From: Ancylomarina sp963977525
GTDB lineage: Bacteria > Bacteroidota > Bacteroidia > Bacteroidales > Marinifilaceae
Assembly: GCA_963977525.1 (NCBI GenBank)
Contig: CAXBPC010000018.1
Coordinates: forward strand, 1-64,000
Direction of reading: 5' to 3'
DNA length: 64,000 nt
Shown here: positions 53,194 through 62,077 of the stretch, piece after piece
Numbering within the stretch: the stretch's first letter is position 1
How the letters are laid out: every line of letters starts with the position of its first letter
Translations under genes and position numbers: made by a program
The notes under the pieces: model-generated
The model's database searches: none
Told to the model about the DNA's origin: nothing
The model's input: only the letters and a program-made list of their open reading frames with translations

Positions 53194-53221
53194 CAAATCT
53201 TCTTTCTATGCTTATGGCTAA

Positions 53222-53229
53222 TATCTTTA
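53222..53229 (+). promoter_or_regulatory. Near-consensus -7 element TATCTTTA for cls
   Basis: TATCTTTA has one mismatch to TAnnTTTG and is placed about 9 nt upstream of a leader of similar size before the ATG at 53245. Tentative. Confidence 0.35.
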
Positions 53230-53244
53230 GCATAAACTAAACTT

Positions 53245-54711
53245 ATGGTTTTCAATTGGAATGACATATGGCTTTATCTATTCGGATTAGTAGGTGTAAT
53301 TTACATTTTAACAATCGTTTTTACACTTATTGTCGTTATTCTTGAAAACAGAAGCCCTCAGAAAACCATATCTTGGATTCTTGTTCTTATTCTTCTACCT
53401 GTAATCGGCTTAATATCTTATCTGGTTTTCGGACAAAACTATAGAAAACAAAAAATGTTTAGCTTAAAAGGACTTGGCGACCTTAAATGGTTGCAGATTT
53501 TAAGTCAAGATCAGAAGGGAAAACTTGAAAAAAGTAAGTTCTTAAAAAATGAGCGCATTCACGAGAAAAAGAATGTGATGACACTCCTCCTAAACAACTC
53601 TAAAGCACTGCTTACAGGACAAAATAGAGTGCAGATTCTTAACGATGGCGAAGAAACATTTAAGGAAATATACAAGGCTCTTCGCAAAGCTAATGAACAT
53701 ATTCATTTAGAATACTATATAATAGAAGATGGAGAGCTTGCTAGTGAACTTCACAACATACTAATCGAACGAGCAAAAGCAGGTGTAGAGATTAGAATTA
53801 TATACGATGGTGTTGGAAGCTGGAAATTAAGTCAAGAGTATATTGATAGCTTAAGAGAGGCAGGCGTAAAAATACATGCTTTCCTTCCAGTTCGATTTCC
53901 AATACTAACAAGTCGAATCAACTATCGTAATCATCGAAAGATTATCGTTATTGACGGGAAGACTGCGTTTGTAGGTGGTTTGAACTTTGCCGATCGATAT
54001 AAAAATGGTATTCCTGACATAGGAATATGGAGAGATACACATTTAAAAATTGTGGGTGAGGCTGCCAGTAGTTTGCAAATTGTTTTCCTGATTGATTGGT
54101 ATTTTGTTCGCCAAGAAGTGCTTTTAGATGAAAAATACCGCCCAAACTTCAAAGTAAAAGAACAATGTGTACTTCAAATTGTATCATCTGGAGCCGACTC
54201 CGATTGGGCTAGTATTTCACAGGCATACTTCTCGGCGATTGCATCTGCTAAACAAAATGTATACATCTCTTCGCCCTACTTTATGCCCAATGGAAGCATC
54301 CTAATGGCCCTAAAAACAGCTGCTATGAGCGGAATTGATGTAAGGGTATTAATTCCTAACAAATCTGATTCAACGATGACTTTTTATGGCACCTTATCTT
54401 ACATAGGAGAATTATTAGAAGCAGGTGTACGAATCTATTTCTATAAAAAAGGATTCAACCATAGTAAAATCATGATGGTGGATGGTGTGATATCAACAGT
54501 TGGAACAGCCAATATGGATATCAGAAGCTTTGAGCAGAACTTTGAAGTAAATGCACTGATATACAACGAGAAGACTACATTAGAGCTTAGAGATCGTTTC
54601 TTAAACGATTTGGAAGATAGTTACGAGATAGATTTAATAACTTGGGAAAAACGCTCTAAGGGCCAAAAAATAAAGGAATCATTAGCTCGAATCTTCACGC
54701 CATTATTGTAG
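53245..54711 (+). CDS. cls: Cardiolipin synthase (phospholipase D family)
   Basis: A 488-residue membrane enzyme joining two phosphatidylglycerol molecules into cardiolipin. Two N-terminal helices (about residues 8-32 and 40-62, with RSPQKTISWILVLILLPVIGLISYLVFG) precede two PLD domains, each with an HKD motif: HRKIIVIDG (about 230-238) and HSKIMMVDG (about 409-417). This is the standard ClsA-type layout. Its stop codon is only 5 bp from the stop of the convergent gene on the other strand. Confidence 0.93.
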   Translation: MVFNWNDIWLYLFGLVGVIYILTIVFTLIVVILENRSPQKTISWILVLILLPVIGLISYLVFGQNYRKQKMFSLKGLGDLKWLQILSQDQKGKLEKSKFLKNERIHEKKNVMTLLLNNSKALLTGQNRVQILNDGEETFKEIYKALRKANEHIHLEYYIIEDGELASELHNILIERAKAGVEIRIIYDGVGSWKLSQEYIDSLREAGVKIHAFLPVRFPILTSRINYRNHRKIIVIDGKTAFVGGLNFADRYKNGIPDIGIWRDTHLKIVGEAASSLQIVFLIDWYFVRQEVLLDEKYRPNFKVKEQCVLQIVSSGADSDWASISQAYFSAIASAKQNVYISSPYFMPNGSILMALKTAAMSGIDVRVLIPNKSDSTMTFYGTLSYIGELLEAGVRIYFYKKGFNHSKIMMVDGVISTVGTANMDIRSFEQNFEVNALIYNEKTTLELRDRFLNDLEDSYEIDLITWEKRSKGQKIKESLARIFTPLL

Positions 54712-54716
54712 GCGCA

Positions 54717-55556
54717 CTATTTTCTTAAATGATTTCTAAGTGTTTTAGTCGTATCATCTAAGGCATATTCATATTCACCATCAACATACTCCAAAACAAA
54801 AGTATCATAGCAAGCTTTTATTCTATGTTGTATATACATATCACGAGTTTGGTACGTAAAATGTTCTCTTTCCGTTATATACACCATAAGAGCTTCAAGT
54901 CGAACGCCTTTCTCTCGTGTAATATCTTCAACCAATTGTTTGTTGAATTTACTTTTTAAGATATAAACTTTAAACTCTTTTGATTTTAACTTAGCAACAT
55001 GTTCTCTCTGCTTTCTGTCTTTGAACTTTCTGTTCATTGAGATACCAACACCAGCACCTGACCTTCCCATAGCAAGTTCAGCTTGCATATGTTGCTTCAA
55101 ATTACCAAAATCCCATCCTCCAGCAATATTCGATTCGTCAGGTAATTCCATTTTCACAAAATTTTCTTTGAACTGCTCCCATGTCCCTAGTGAATAAATG
55201 TCAACCTCCTCAAGCATATAACTCGTTCTATCTAGAGATATTTCTTGAAAAGATTCACCATCAGTAACTTCACTTGTAATCGGAACAATTATCTCGGAAT
55301 AACCTAAAGAAGATACTTTTAAATTCTGGTTCGGTTTAATAGATACTTTGAAGAAACCCAAACTATCACAAATTACACCCCAATAGGTTTCATCAATCTT
55401 AATGTGTGAAAAAGGAATTCCTTCTAAAGTGGCAGCATCAACAACTTTTCCCGATAAGGTAAAACTTTCTTCTTCTCCCGAATTTTGGGCATCAGAAATT
55501 ATTGGAAACAGTATTAAGCTGCTTAGGAATATAAGGGTAAAATAAATTGATTTCAA
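54717..55556 (-). CDS. Exported protein with carboxypeptidase-regulatory-like domain
   Basis: A 279-residue protein with a signal peptide (IYFTLIFLSSLILFPIISDAQ), then a beta-sandwich typical of CarboxypepD_reg-like domains (FTLSGKVVDAATLEGIPFSHIKI...GFFKVSIKP, about residues 31-110), and a helical charged C-terminal part with no recognised domain. In Bacteroidota this domain usually marks cell-surface or periplasmic proteins. The start is TTG at 55556, the only start that retains the full signal peptide with its lysine. No terminator separates it from cls. Confidence 0.68.
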   Translation of the reverse strand: MKSIYFTLIFLSSLILFPIISDAQNSGEEESFTLSGKVVDAATLEGIPFSHIKIDETYWGVICDSLGFFKVSIKPNQNLKVSSLGYSEIIVPITSEVTDGESFQEISLDRTSYMLEEVDIYSLGTWEQFKENFVKMELPDESNIAGGWDFGNLKQHMQAELAMGRSGAGVGISMNRKFKDRKQREHVAKLKSKEFKVYILKSKFNKQLVEDITREKGVRLEALMVYITEREHFTYQTRDMYIQHRIKACYDTFVLEYVDGEYEYALDDTTKTLRNHLRK

Positions 55557-55684
55557 GGCTAGTTTTCTTTTGGTGATACTTAAAGATATAACATCAAAGC
55601 CTTAGATAATAAGCTTATTACATTTTTTAACAGAGATTAACCTCCTTTATTACTCTTAATGCACAATAAAAAATGGTATTAAAA

Positions 55685-55714
55685 AAGCCGAATCAAAAGA
55701 ATTTGATTCGGCTT
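55685..55714 (-). terminator. Terminator of the dihydroorotate-dehydrogenase-like gene
   Basis: AAGCCGAATCAAA / TTTGATTCGGCTT, 13-bp perfect stem and 4-nt loop, then a T run on the minus strand. Confidence 0.88.
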
Positions 55715-55733
55715 AAAATATTTCTTTTCGAGA

Positions 55734-56726
55734 TTACATTACAAAGCTTCTGAAATGCTTCATAAATTGAACTCTTTCAAAAGCTGCTGGATCATTTGAT
55801 TTATCCTGACTTAATTTACCTTGGAAATCACTTAAATTCTTAAAACCTTGATCTTCCATCCAAGAGTAAATCTCTTTGGTTAATGTATCAATATACCCAG
55901 GACCTTCCTTGTAGATGATAGAAGCCAATTGCACAGCATCGGCACCAGCTAAAAGTTGCTTAATAATACTTTCTGAAGAATGAATTCCTGTTGTAGCTGC
56001 AATAGAACACTTAACTCTATCACGAAGGATACCAACCCATCTTAATGTGTTTTTAAAATCATCAGATCCAGATAAAACCTGTCCCGTATTCAAAGTCAAA
56101 TTATTGATATCAATATCTGGGCTATAAAAACGGTTAAACATGACAACACCATCCGCTCCTGAATCATCAAGTTTCTTAACCATATGAGCCAAATTCGAAT
56201 GGTATGGACTAATTTTTAAAGAAACTGGCAACGAAACTGTCTTCTTAACCTCTTTTAATACCTCATAATAGATATTCTCATTCTCATCAACCGATCTATT
56301 CAAGTCAGTTGGTAGGACAAAAAAGTTAATTTCTAGAGCATCAGCTCCCGCCTTTTCAATTTCACTAGCCAAGTATGTCCATTTTTGTGAGCTTACACAG
56401 TTAATACTTGCTATAATTGGAATAGACACAGCTACCTTAGCCTCTTTAATTAATCGTAAATATTTTCGAACGAGATCCTCTTCTGGCTCATCGCTCATAT
56501 AATCAAACGTTTCAGGATAAATGTATGGGCGACTTGTCATATTCAACATTTGCTCATCCATTTCCATTACGATTTCTTCTTCGAAGATTGATTTAAGAAC
56601 AACTGCGGCAGCTCCATTGGCTTCAAGTTCTTTGATTTTCTCAACAGAATCAGTCAGACCTGAACTTGCTACAATAATTGGGTTCTTTAATTTTAATCCT
56701 AAATAGGTTGTACTTAAGTTTGGCAT
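55734..56726 (-). CDS. Dihydroorotate dehydrogenase-like protein
   Basis: A 330-residue TIM-barrel flavoprotein. The start LSTTYLGLKLKNPIIVASSGLT, central ALEINFFVLPTD, PVSLKISPYHSNL and GADGVVMFNRFY and the FMN phosphate site near AATTGIHSSESIIKQLLAGADAVQLASIIY follow the DHOD fold. The catalytic region differs from PyrD, and this branch is usually annotated only as dihydroorotate dehydrogenase-like, often with no role in pyrimidine synthesis. A strong promoter and terminator make it monocistronic. Confidence 0.85.
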   Translation of the reverse strand: MPNLSTTYLGLKLKNPIIVASSGLTDSVEKIKELEANGAAAVVLKSIFEEEIVMEMDEQMLNMTSRPYIYPETFDYMSDEPEEDLVRKYLRLIKEAKVAVSIPIIASINCVSSQKWTYLASEIEKAGADALEINFFVLPTDLNRSVDENENIYYEVLKEVKKTVSLPVSLKISPYHSNLAHMVKKLDDSGADGVVMFNRFYSPDIDINNLTLNTGQVLSGSDDFKNTLRWVGILRDRVKCSIAATTGIHSSESIIKQLLAGADAVQLASIIYKEGPGYIDTLTKEIYSWMEDQGFKNLSDFQGKLSQDKSNDPAAFERVQFMKHFRSFVM

Positions 56727-56830
56727 AAGATTGTGTTTTAGTAGATGTTTATTGTTTGGATTTTGTTTTTTGATCTGAACTCTCAGAACATAAACCTAAT
56801 TGACATATATGTTTGAGAAACTCGATAAAA

Positions 56831-56838
56831 CAAATTTA
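56831..56838 (-). promoter_or_regulatory. Promoter of the dihydroorotate-dehydrogenase-like gene
   Basis: The minus strand reads TAAATTTG, with TTTG 20 bp upstream (56859-56862), a good -33/-7 pair. The leader is about 100 nt. Confidence 0.65.
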
Positions 56839-56927
56839 ACTCAGAATAATATATATTTCAAATCGATAATCTTTATATAAATATAGTTAATTCATATCAG
56901 TAATTCATTTCAAAAATACCCCAAACA

Positions 56928-56957
56928 AAAAGGCTTGTCGAAAACGACAAGCCTTTT
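56928..56957. terminator. Terminator of atpD-atpC
   Basis: AAAAGGCTTGTCG / CGACAAGCCTTTT, 13-bp perfect stem and AAAA loop, 20 nt past the atpC stop. Confidence 0.88.
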
Positions 56958-56977
56958 AATATTTTGAAATTTTTAGC

Positions 56978-57214
56978 TTAATCAGCTAAAACCGTTACGA
57001 TGTTCTTTTTACATTCAACTACTCCTCCATCAACTTCGAACAATTGTTCTTTCCCTTCTGAGGTCTTAATTTTAATAATACCACGATCAAGAGTTGAGAT
57101 TATTGGGGCGTGATTCTTTAGTATCTCAAAAGAACCACTAATTCCTGGTAATTGAATTAGATCAACTTCACCCGAAAACATTTTTTTTTCAGGAGTTACA
57201 ATTTCTAAAAGCAT
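56978..57214 (-). CDS. atpC: ATP synthase epsilon subunit, short form
   Basis: A 78-residue protein corresponding only to the N-terminal beta-sandwich of F1 epsilon (LLEIVTPEKKMFSGEVDLIQLPGISGSFEILKNHAPIIS...). The C-terminal helical hairpin, which in E. coli (about 139 residues) inhibits ATP hydrolysis, is absent, as in other Bacteroidota. The ATG at 57214 is chosen over an in-frame TTG at 57223. It follows atpD by 42 bp, and together they form a two-gene operon apart from the other ATP synthase genes. Confidence 0.92.
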   Translation of the reverse strand: MLLEIVTPEKKMFSGEVDLIQLPGISGSFEILKNHAPIISTLDRGIIKIKTSEGKEQLFEVDGGVVECKKNIVTVLAD

Positions 57215-57256
57215 TTTTATCAATTTAAAGTTACAAGTACTTAAAACACCTTTATA

Positions 57257-58768
57257 TTAAGCCTCAGCTTCTGCTAATAACTTTTCGCCTTTTTCAATAG
57301 CTTCCTCAATATTGCCTACAAGGTTAAACGCTGCCTCAGGATACTTATCAACTTCACCATTCATAATCATGTTGAAGCCTTTAATTGTTTCCTCAATTGG
57401 AACCAAACATCCTTTAAGACCAGTAAACTGCTCGGCAACGTGGAATGGCTGAGATAAGAAACGCTGAACACGACGTGCGCGGTGTACAACCAATTTATCC
57501 TCATCTGAAAGCTCTTCCATACCAAGAATTGCAATAATATCTTGAAGTTCCTTATAACGTTGAAGCAACTCTTTTACATTGGTTGCACAATCGTAGTGAG
57601 CATCACCAACAACATCTCTCGTTAAAATCCTTGAAGTTGAATCAAGTGGATCTACCGCTGGATAAATTCCTAATTCGGCAATCTTACGATTCAATACTGT
57701 TGTTGCATCCAAGTGAGCAAAAGTTGTCGCTGGAGCAGGGTCAGTCAAGTCATCAGCAGGTACATATACTGCTTGTACCGATGTAATAGAACCTCGTTTT
57801 GTTGAAGTAATACGCTCTTGCATGATACCCATCTCTGTAGAAAGAGTTGGTTGGTAACCTACCGCAGAAGGCATACGACCAAGAAGTGCCGAAACCTCAG
57901 AACCTGCTTGAGTAAAACGGAAAATATTATCTACGAAAAATAGAATATCACGTCCGCCTGATTTCTCATCACCATCACGTAAACTTTCTGCAACTGTCAA
58001 TCCTGAAAGAGCAACACGAGCACGTGCCCCTGGAGGCTCATTCATCTGACCAAAAACCAAAGATACTTGTGATTCATCTAAAGCTTTTTTATCAACCTTA
58101 GATAGATCCCATCCACCTTTTGCCATATCTTTCTCAAACTCATCGCCATAGCGAATAACTTTTGATTCGATCATTTCACGAAGCAAGTCATTACCCTCAC
58201 GAGTACGCTCACCTACACCGGCAAATACAGATAAACCATCTTGACCAATCGCAATATTATTAATAAGCTCCTGAATCAATACCGTTTTACCAACACCAGC
58301 ACCACCAAACAAACCAATCTTACCACCTTTTGCATAAGGCTCAATAAGGTCGATTACTTTAATACCTGTGAAGAATACTTCAGACTCAGTTTTCAGTTCG
58401 TCGAACTTAGGTGGCGTTCTATGAATTTCATATCCGCCTTCTTTATCTACCTGTCCAATTCCATCAATGGTTTCACCCACTACATTCAATAGGCGTCCTT
58501 TAATCTTATCTCCAGCAGGCATAACAATTGGAGATCCTGTTGCAATAACATCCATCCCCCTTCTCAGGCCGTCAGTAGAGTCCATAGCAATGGCACGAAT
58601 TGTATTCTCACCAATATGCTGTTGACACTCAACAATTAGATTTTTACCATTTTCAATTACGACCTCTAGTGAGTCATAAATATCAGGAAGATCAGTGCCT
58701 TCCTTTTCGAAACTAACATCGATTACAGGACCGATTACTTGAACTATTTTGCCAATATTTTGTGACAT
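57257..58768 (-). CDS. atpD: ATP synthase F1 beta subunit
   Basis: A 503-residue catalytic subunit of F1. Beta-barrel N-domain (GKIVQVIGPVIDVSFE), P loop GGAGVGKTVLI (about residues 153-163), catalytic glutamate in GERTREGND, DELSEED-like loop as MEELSDEDK near the C-terminus. A reading from 58819 adds 17 residues but lies upstream of the predicted transcription start, so ATG 58768 (MSQNIGKIVQ) is chosen. Only atpD and atpC are here; subunits alpha, gamma, delta and Fo must be elsewhere, a split common in this phylum. Confidence 0.97.
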   Translation of the reverse strand: MSQNIGKIVQVIGPVIDVSFEKEGTDLPDIYDSLEVVIENGKNLIVECQQHIGENTIRAIAMDSTDGLRRGMDVIATGSPIVMPAGDKIKGRLLNVVGETIDGIGQVDKEGGYEIHRTPPKFDELKTESEVFFTGIKVIDLIEPYAKGGKIGLFGGAGVGKTVLIQELINNIAIGQDGLSVFAGVGERTREGNDLLREMIESKVIRYGDEFEKDMAKGGWDLSKVDKKALDESQVSLVFGQMNEPPGARARVALSGLTVAESLRDGDEKSGGRDILFFVDNIFRFTQAGSEVSALLGRMPSAVGYQPTLSTEMGIMQERITSTKRGSITSVQAVYVPADDLTDPAPATTFAHLDATTVLNRKIAELGIYPAVDPLDSTSRILTRDVVGDAHYDCATNVKELLQRYKELQDIIAILGMEELSDEDKLVVHRARRVQRFLSQPFHVAEQFTGLKGCLVPIEETIKGFNMIMNGEVDKYPEAAFNLVGNIEEAIEKGEKLLAEAEA

Positions 58769-58807
58769 TGCATTTATTTTATTGGAACATTCATTATCGT
58801 GTGATGA

Positions 58808-58815
58808 CAAATTTA
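58808..58815 (-). promoter_or_regulatory. -7 element TAAATTTG for atpD-atpC
   Basis: The minus strand reads TAAATTTG; predicted start near 58802, a leader of about 34 nt before ATG 58768. It excludes the upstream in-frame start at 58819. Confidence 0.6.
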
Positions 58816-58862
58816 GCATTTTTCCTTAAAAAGGATGAATTTATCTTATATTTTTAATCAAC

Positions 58863-59837
58863 TTAAACGGAACGATTTATTAAACGCTTTACGAGCAAAC
58901 TTAAGTTCTCTTTTTTCACTTCATCAACCTTCACAGATGCTAAATAATCTTGGCATAAATTGAAATATCTATCAATCTGAAGCTCGGCCAAATCTCGTAC
59001 ATTTAGGTCTTCATATATCTTTCTAACCGAAGCAATTTTTTCTTCTGGATTAAATTCGCCTTCACCAATCCATCTCTCAAGCTCAATTTTAGCATCTCCT
59101 TTTGCTAATTCTTGAGCCTTTATTAATAAAAAGGTTTTCTTATTACAAAGAATATCGCCTCCAATTTTCTTCCCGAATACAGCTTCATTACCAAATGTAT
59201 CTAGCATATCATCCTGAAGTTGGAAGGCCATTCCTAAGTTCAATCCAAACTGATAAAGAGCATCTGCATCTTTTGCATCAGCATCAGCCATAATAGCTCC
59301 CATTTTGAGACTACCTCCTAGAAGAACAGCAGTTTTAAGGCGGATCATATTGAGGTACTCCTCTACGCGTACATCTGTTCTATCTTCGAACTCCATATCG
59401 AATTGCTGGCCTTCGCAAACCTCTAGTGCAGTCTGATTAAAAACTTCAAGAACTGTACTTAAATGTTGATTCTCACAACTCACAATAAATTGATAGGCTT
59501 TAATAGACATCGCATCACCTGAAAGAATAGCTACATTAGAATCCCACTTTTCGTGAACGGTCGCCATATTTCTTCTAATTGGAGCATTGTCCATCACATC
59601 ATCGTGAAGAAGTGTGAAATTATGGAAAACCTCAATCCCAATTGCTGGCAAATAAATTTTCTCAAGATCATTCTTAAATAGGTTAGCAGCCATTAAAACT
59701 AATATAGGACGTAGTCGTTTACCTCCAATAGATAGAATGTATTTCATTGGCTCAAAAAGCCCTTCTGGAGGTGTAGAAAACTCCAAGTCATCAATTCTTT
59801 TCTCGATTTGAATTTGAAGTTCGTTGAAAGTGTACAT
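58863..59837 (-). CDS. Polyprenyl diphosphate synthase family protein
   Basis: A 324-residue trans-prenyltransferase that extends allylic diphosphates with IPP, supplying precursors for quinones or other isoprenoids. Landmarks: GGKRLRPILVLMAA (about residues 33-46), first aspartate-rich motif DDVMD followed by NAPIRR, and second motif QLQDDMLD. Product length (octaprenyl, geranylgeranyl or farnesyl) cannot be read with certainty; the residues just upstream of DDVMD (FHNFTLLH) contain phenylalanine at a position that often limits chain length. Confidence 0.9.
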   Translation of the reverse strand: MYTFNELQIQIEKRIDDLEFSTPPEGLFEPMKYILSIGGKRLRPILVLMAANLFKNDLEKIYLPAIGIEVFHNFTLLHDDVMDNAPIRRNMATVHEKWDSNVAILSGDAMSIKAYQFIVSCENQHLSTVLEVFNQTALEVCEGQQFDMEFEDRTDVRVEEYLNMIRLKTAVLLGGSLKMGAIMADADAKDADALYQFGLNLGMAFQLQDDMLDTFGNEAVFGKKIGGDILCNKKTFLLIKAQELAKGDAKIELERWIGEGEFNPEEKIASVRKIYEDLNVRDLAELQIDRYFNLCQDYLASVKVDEVKKENLSLLVKRLINRSV

Positions 59838-59933
59838 ATAGATCTTTTAATAGTTCATTTTTAGAATGCACTAAAGTAAAAAAAAAACAAATGCGTTAAG
59901 CCTCCTTTTTAAAATCTTAACAAACAAAAAAAA

Positions 59934-59955
59934 CCACTCCTAATAAAAGAAGTGG
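59934..59955 (-). terminator. Weak terminator of queA
   Basis: A 5-bp stem CCACT/AGTGG with a 12-nt loop, about 35 nt past the queA stop, with a run of seven or more T on the minus strand. Confidence 0.5.
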
Positions 59956-59988
59956 CTCTAAAAATATCATTGCTTCTGATAAAATCTA

Positions 59989-61038
59989 TCAGATAATTAA
60001 AATAGCATCACCATAAGTTCCAAAACGGTACTTTTCTTTGATAGCAATCTCGTAGCATTCCATCACTTTGTCGTAACCTCCAAAAGCAGCAACCATCATC
60101 ATTAGAGTAGAGTATGGAAGGTGGAAATTAGAAATCATTGCATCTGGAATTCTAAATACATGTGGAGGAAATAAAAATTTATTCGTCCAACCTTCGAAAG
60201 GCTTAAGTGTACCCATTGTTGAAACAGAACTCTCAAGCGTACGAACTACAGTTGTACCAACAGCACAAACTTTACGTTTACCACCTTTAGCCTTGTTCAC
60301 AATTTCCACAGCCTCATCTTCAATATAGATCTGCTCAGAATCCATTCTATGCTTCGTCAAATCCTCAACATCAACATCTCTAAAGTTACCTAAACCTATA
60401 TGAAGTGTTACTTCAGCAAAATCGATTCCTTTAATCTCAAGACGCTTCATAAGCTCACGACTAAAGTGCATACCAGCAGTTGGTGCAGCAACAGCTCCTT
60501 CGTGCTTAGCGAAAATTGTTTGAAAACGCTCAGCATCTTCAGCCTCAACTTCACGGTTGATAAACTTAGGAAGTGGTGTTTCACCTAAATTGAATAGAGC
60601 TTGCTTAAACTCTTCGTAAGGACCATCAAATAAGAAACGAAGCGTTCTACCTCTTGATGTTGTATTATCAATTACCTCGGCAACTAATAAATCGTCATCA
60701 CCAAAGTATAATTTGTTCCCAATACGTATTTTACGTGCAGGATCTACTAAAACGTCCCATAGTCTTTGCTCACGATTTAACTCTCGCAATAAGAATACTT
60801 CAATTTCAGCACCTGTCTTTTCTTTATTTCCATATAAACGGGCAGGAAAAACCTTAGTATTATTAAATACCATAACATCATCATTATCGAAATATTCGAT
60901 AACATCTTTAAAAATACGGTGCTCAATCTCTCCGGTATCTTTGTGAAGTACCATCAATCGAGATTCGTCACGATTGTAGGCAGGATGTAAAGCAATAAGT
61001 TCTTGAGGTAAAGTAAACTTAAACTTAGATAACTTCAT
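59989..61038 (-). CDS. queA: tRNA preQ1(34) S-adenosylmethionine ribosyltransferase-isomerase
   Basis: A 349-residue enzyme that transfers and rearranges the ribosyl group of SAM to preQ1 in tRNA, forming epoxyqueuosine. The start FKFTLPQELIALHPAYNRDESRLMVL, the KVFPARLYG block, HEGAVAAPTAGMHFS (about residues 173-187) and FLFPPHVFRIPDAMISNFHLP are diagnostic. It belongs to the conserved uppP-truB-queA neighbourhood; 188 bp separate it from truB, including two small dyads (61120-61138 and 61150-61170) with no known role. Confidence 0.96.
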   Translation of the reverse strand: MKLSKFKFTLPQELIALHPAYNRDESRLMVLHKDTGEIEHRIFKDVIEYFDNDDVMVFNNTKVFPARLYGNKEKTGAEIEVFLLRELNREQRLWDVLVDPARKIRIGNKLYFGDDDLLVAEVIDNTTSRGRTLRFLFDGPYEEFKQALFNLGETPLPKFINREVEAEDAERFQTIFAKHEGAVAAPTAGMHFSRELMKRLEIKGIDFAEVTLHIGLGNFRDVDVEDLTKHRMDSEQIYIEDEAVEIVNKAKGGKRKVCAVGTTVVRTLESSVSTMGTLKPFEGWTNKFLFPPHVFRIPDAMISNFHLPYSTLMMMVAAFGGYDKVMECYEIAIKEKYRFGTYGDAILII

Positions 61039-61226
61039 AAGGCTGACTTTAGATGTTTTTTGATGATAGATTTGAGTTCAAATAGAACTCTAAATTATAC
61101 GAACTGATGAGAATTAATTTGATTGCATAAGACAATCACACAAGCTTCTTAACTCACATACAGCGAGTTAATACAAGTGCACTTTTTCTCAACAGTGAAA
61201 ACTTTACGAAAATGGCTGCAAGATAG

Positions 61227-61931
61227 TTATAAATTATCTAAATAACTTATAAATTCTTCTATTTCAAGTGCCTGATCTGTTTTATATTCGCCGATTCGAG
61301 TTCGATCTAAAGCAATTAGATGCGCACCACTATTTAATCTACTTCCTATGTCGCGAGCAAGTGCTCTAATATATGTTCCTTTACTACAAACAACTCTAAT
61401 TTTCAGAACATCCTTCTCAAAGCTTAAAACCTCAATTTCGTCGATCACAAGAATTTTCTCCTTAATCTCAACCTCTTGACCTTTTCTAGCATATTCATAT
61501 GCTCTTTTTCCATCAATTTTTATGGCAGAATAAGCTGGTGGTCGTTGACGAATCTCACCTAAAAATCCTTTTAAAATCTCATCGATTAAGGCTTTATCGA
61601 TGTGTTCTGTTGGGTAAGTTTCATCAACCTCTGTTTCTAGATCGAATGATGGTGTTGTAGAACCCAGTTTTAGCGTCGCAATATATTCTTTTACTTGTGC
61701 TTGATAGGTATCAATGCGTTTGGTGTACTTCCCTGTACAAACAATCATCAAGCCAGTAGCCAATGGATCGAGAGTTCCAGCATGTCCAACCTTAATTTTT
61801 TTAAGATCGTATTTATGTTTCAACTTGAATTTAACCTTATTCACCAAATCAAAAGAAGTCCATTTATAAGGCTTATTCAAAAGAATGAATGAACCAGTTT
61901 GAAAATCTTGATCTACTTCAAATTTAATCAT
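61227..61931 (-). CDS. truB: tRNA pseudouridine(55) synthase
   Basis: A 234-residue enzyme making pseudouridine 55 in the T loop of tRNAs. The catalytic aspartate lies in GHAGTLDPLATGLM (about residues 49-62); KPYKWTSFDLVNKVK at the start, RPPAYSAIKIDGKRAYEYAR and CSKGTYIRALARDIG are family motifs. It lacks the C-terminal PUA extension of the E. coli enzyme (314 residues), normal for this phylum. Confidence 0.95.
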   Translation of the reverse strand: MIKFEVDQDFQTGSFILLNKPYKWTSFDLVNKVKFKLKHKYDLKKIKVGHAGTLDPLATGLMIVCTGKYTKRIDTYQAQVKEYIATLKLGSTTPSFDLETEVDETYPTEHIDKALIDEILKGFLGEIRQRPPAYSAIKIDGKRAYEYARKGQEVEIKEKILVIDEIEVLSFEKDVLKIRVVCSKGTYIRALARDIGSRLNSGAHLIALDRTRIGEYKTDQALEIEEFISYLDNL

Positions 61932-62077
61932 GTGCTTGTAAATGTTTTATGCGATCGTCTAATTTAATAAACATCTCGCATTTATTCCATAACTAAGTTC
62001 CTAGAATCTAGGTATTATAAGAGCTTAATACTTTATGATTTGATCAGACAAAGTCTGAATTCGATACATTGTAAAAT

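Noticed and set aside
58769..58819. N-terminal extension of atpD
   Set aside because: It lies upstream of the predicted transcription start and adds residues not found in F1 beta subunits.
61112..61170. Two small dyads in the queA leader as a possible preQ1 riboswitch
   Set aside because: The short stems (TGATTG/CAATCA and TAACTC/GAGTTA) do not form the compact H-type pseudoknot of preQ1 riboswitches, and no anti-terminator is visible.
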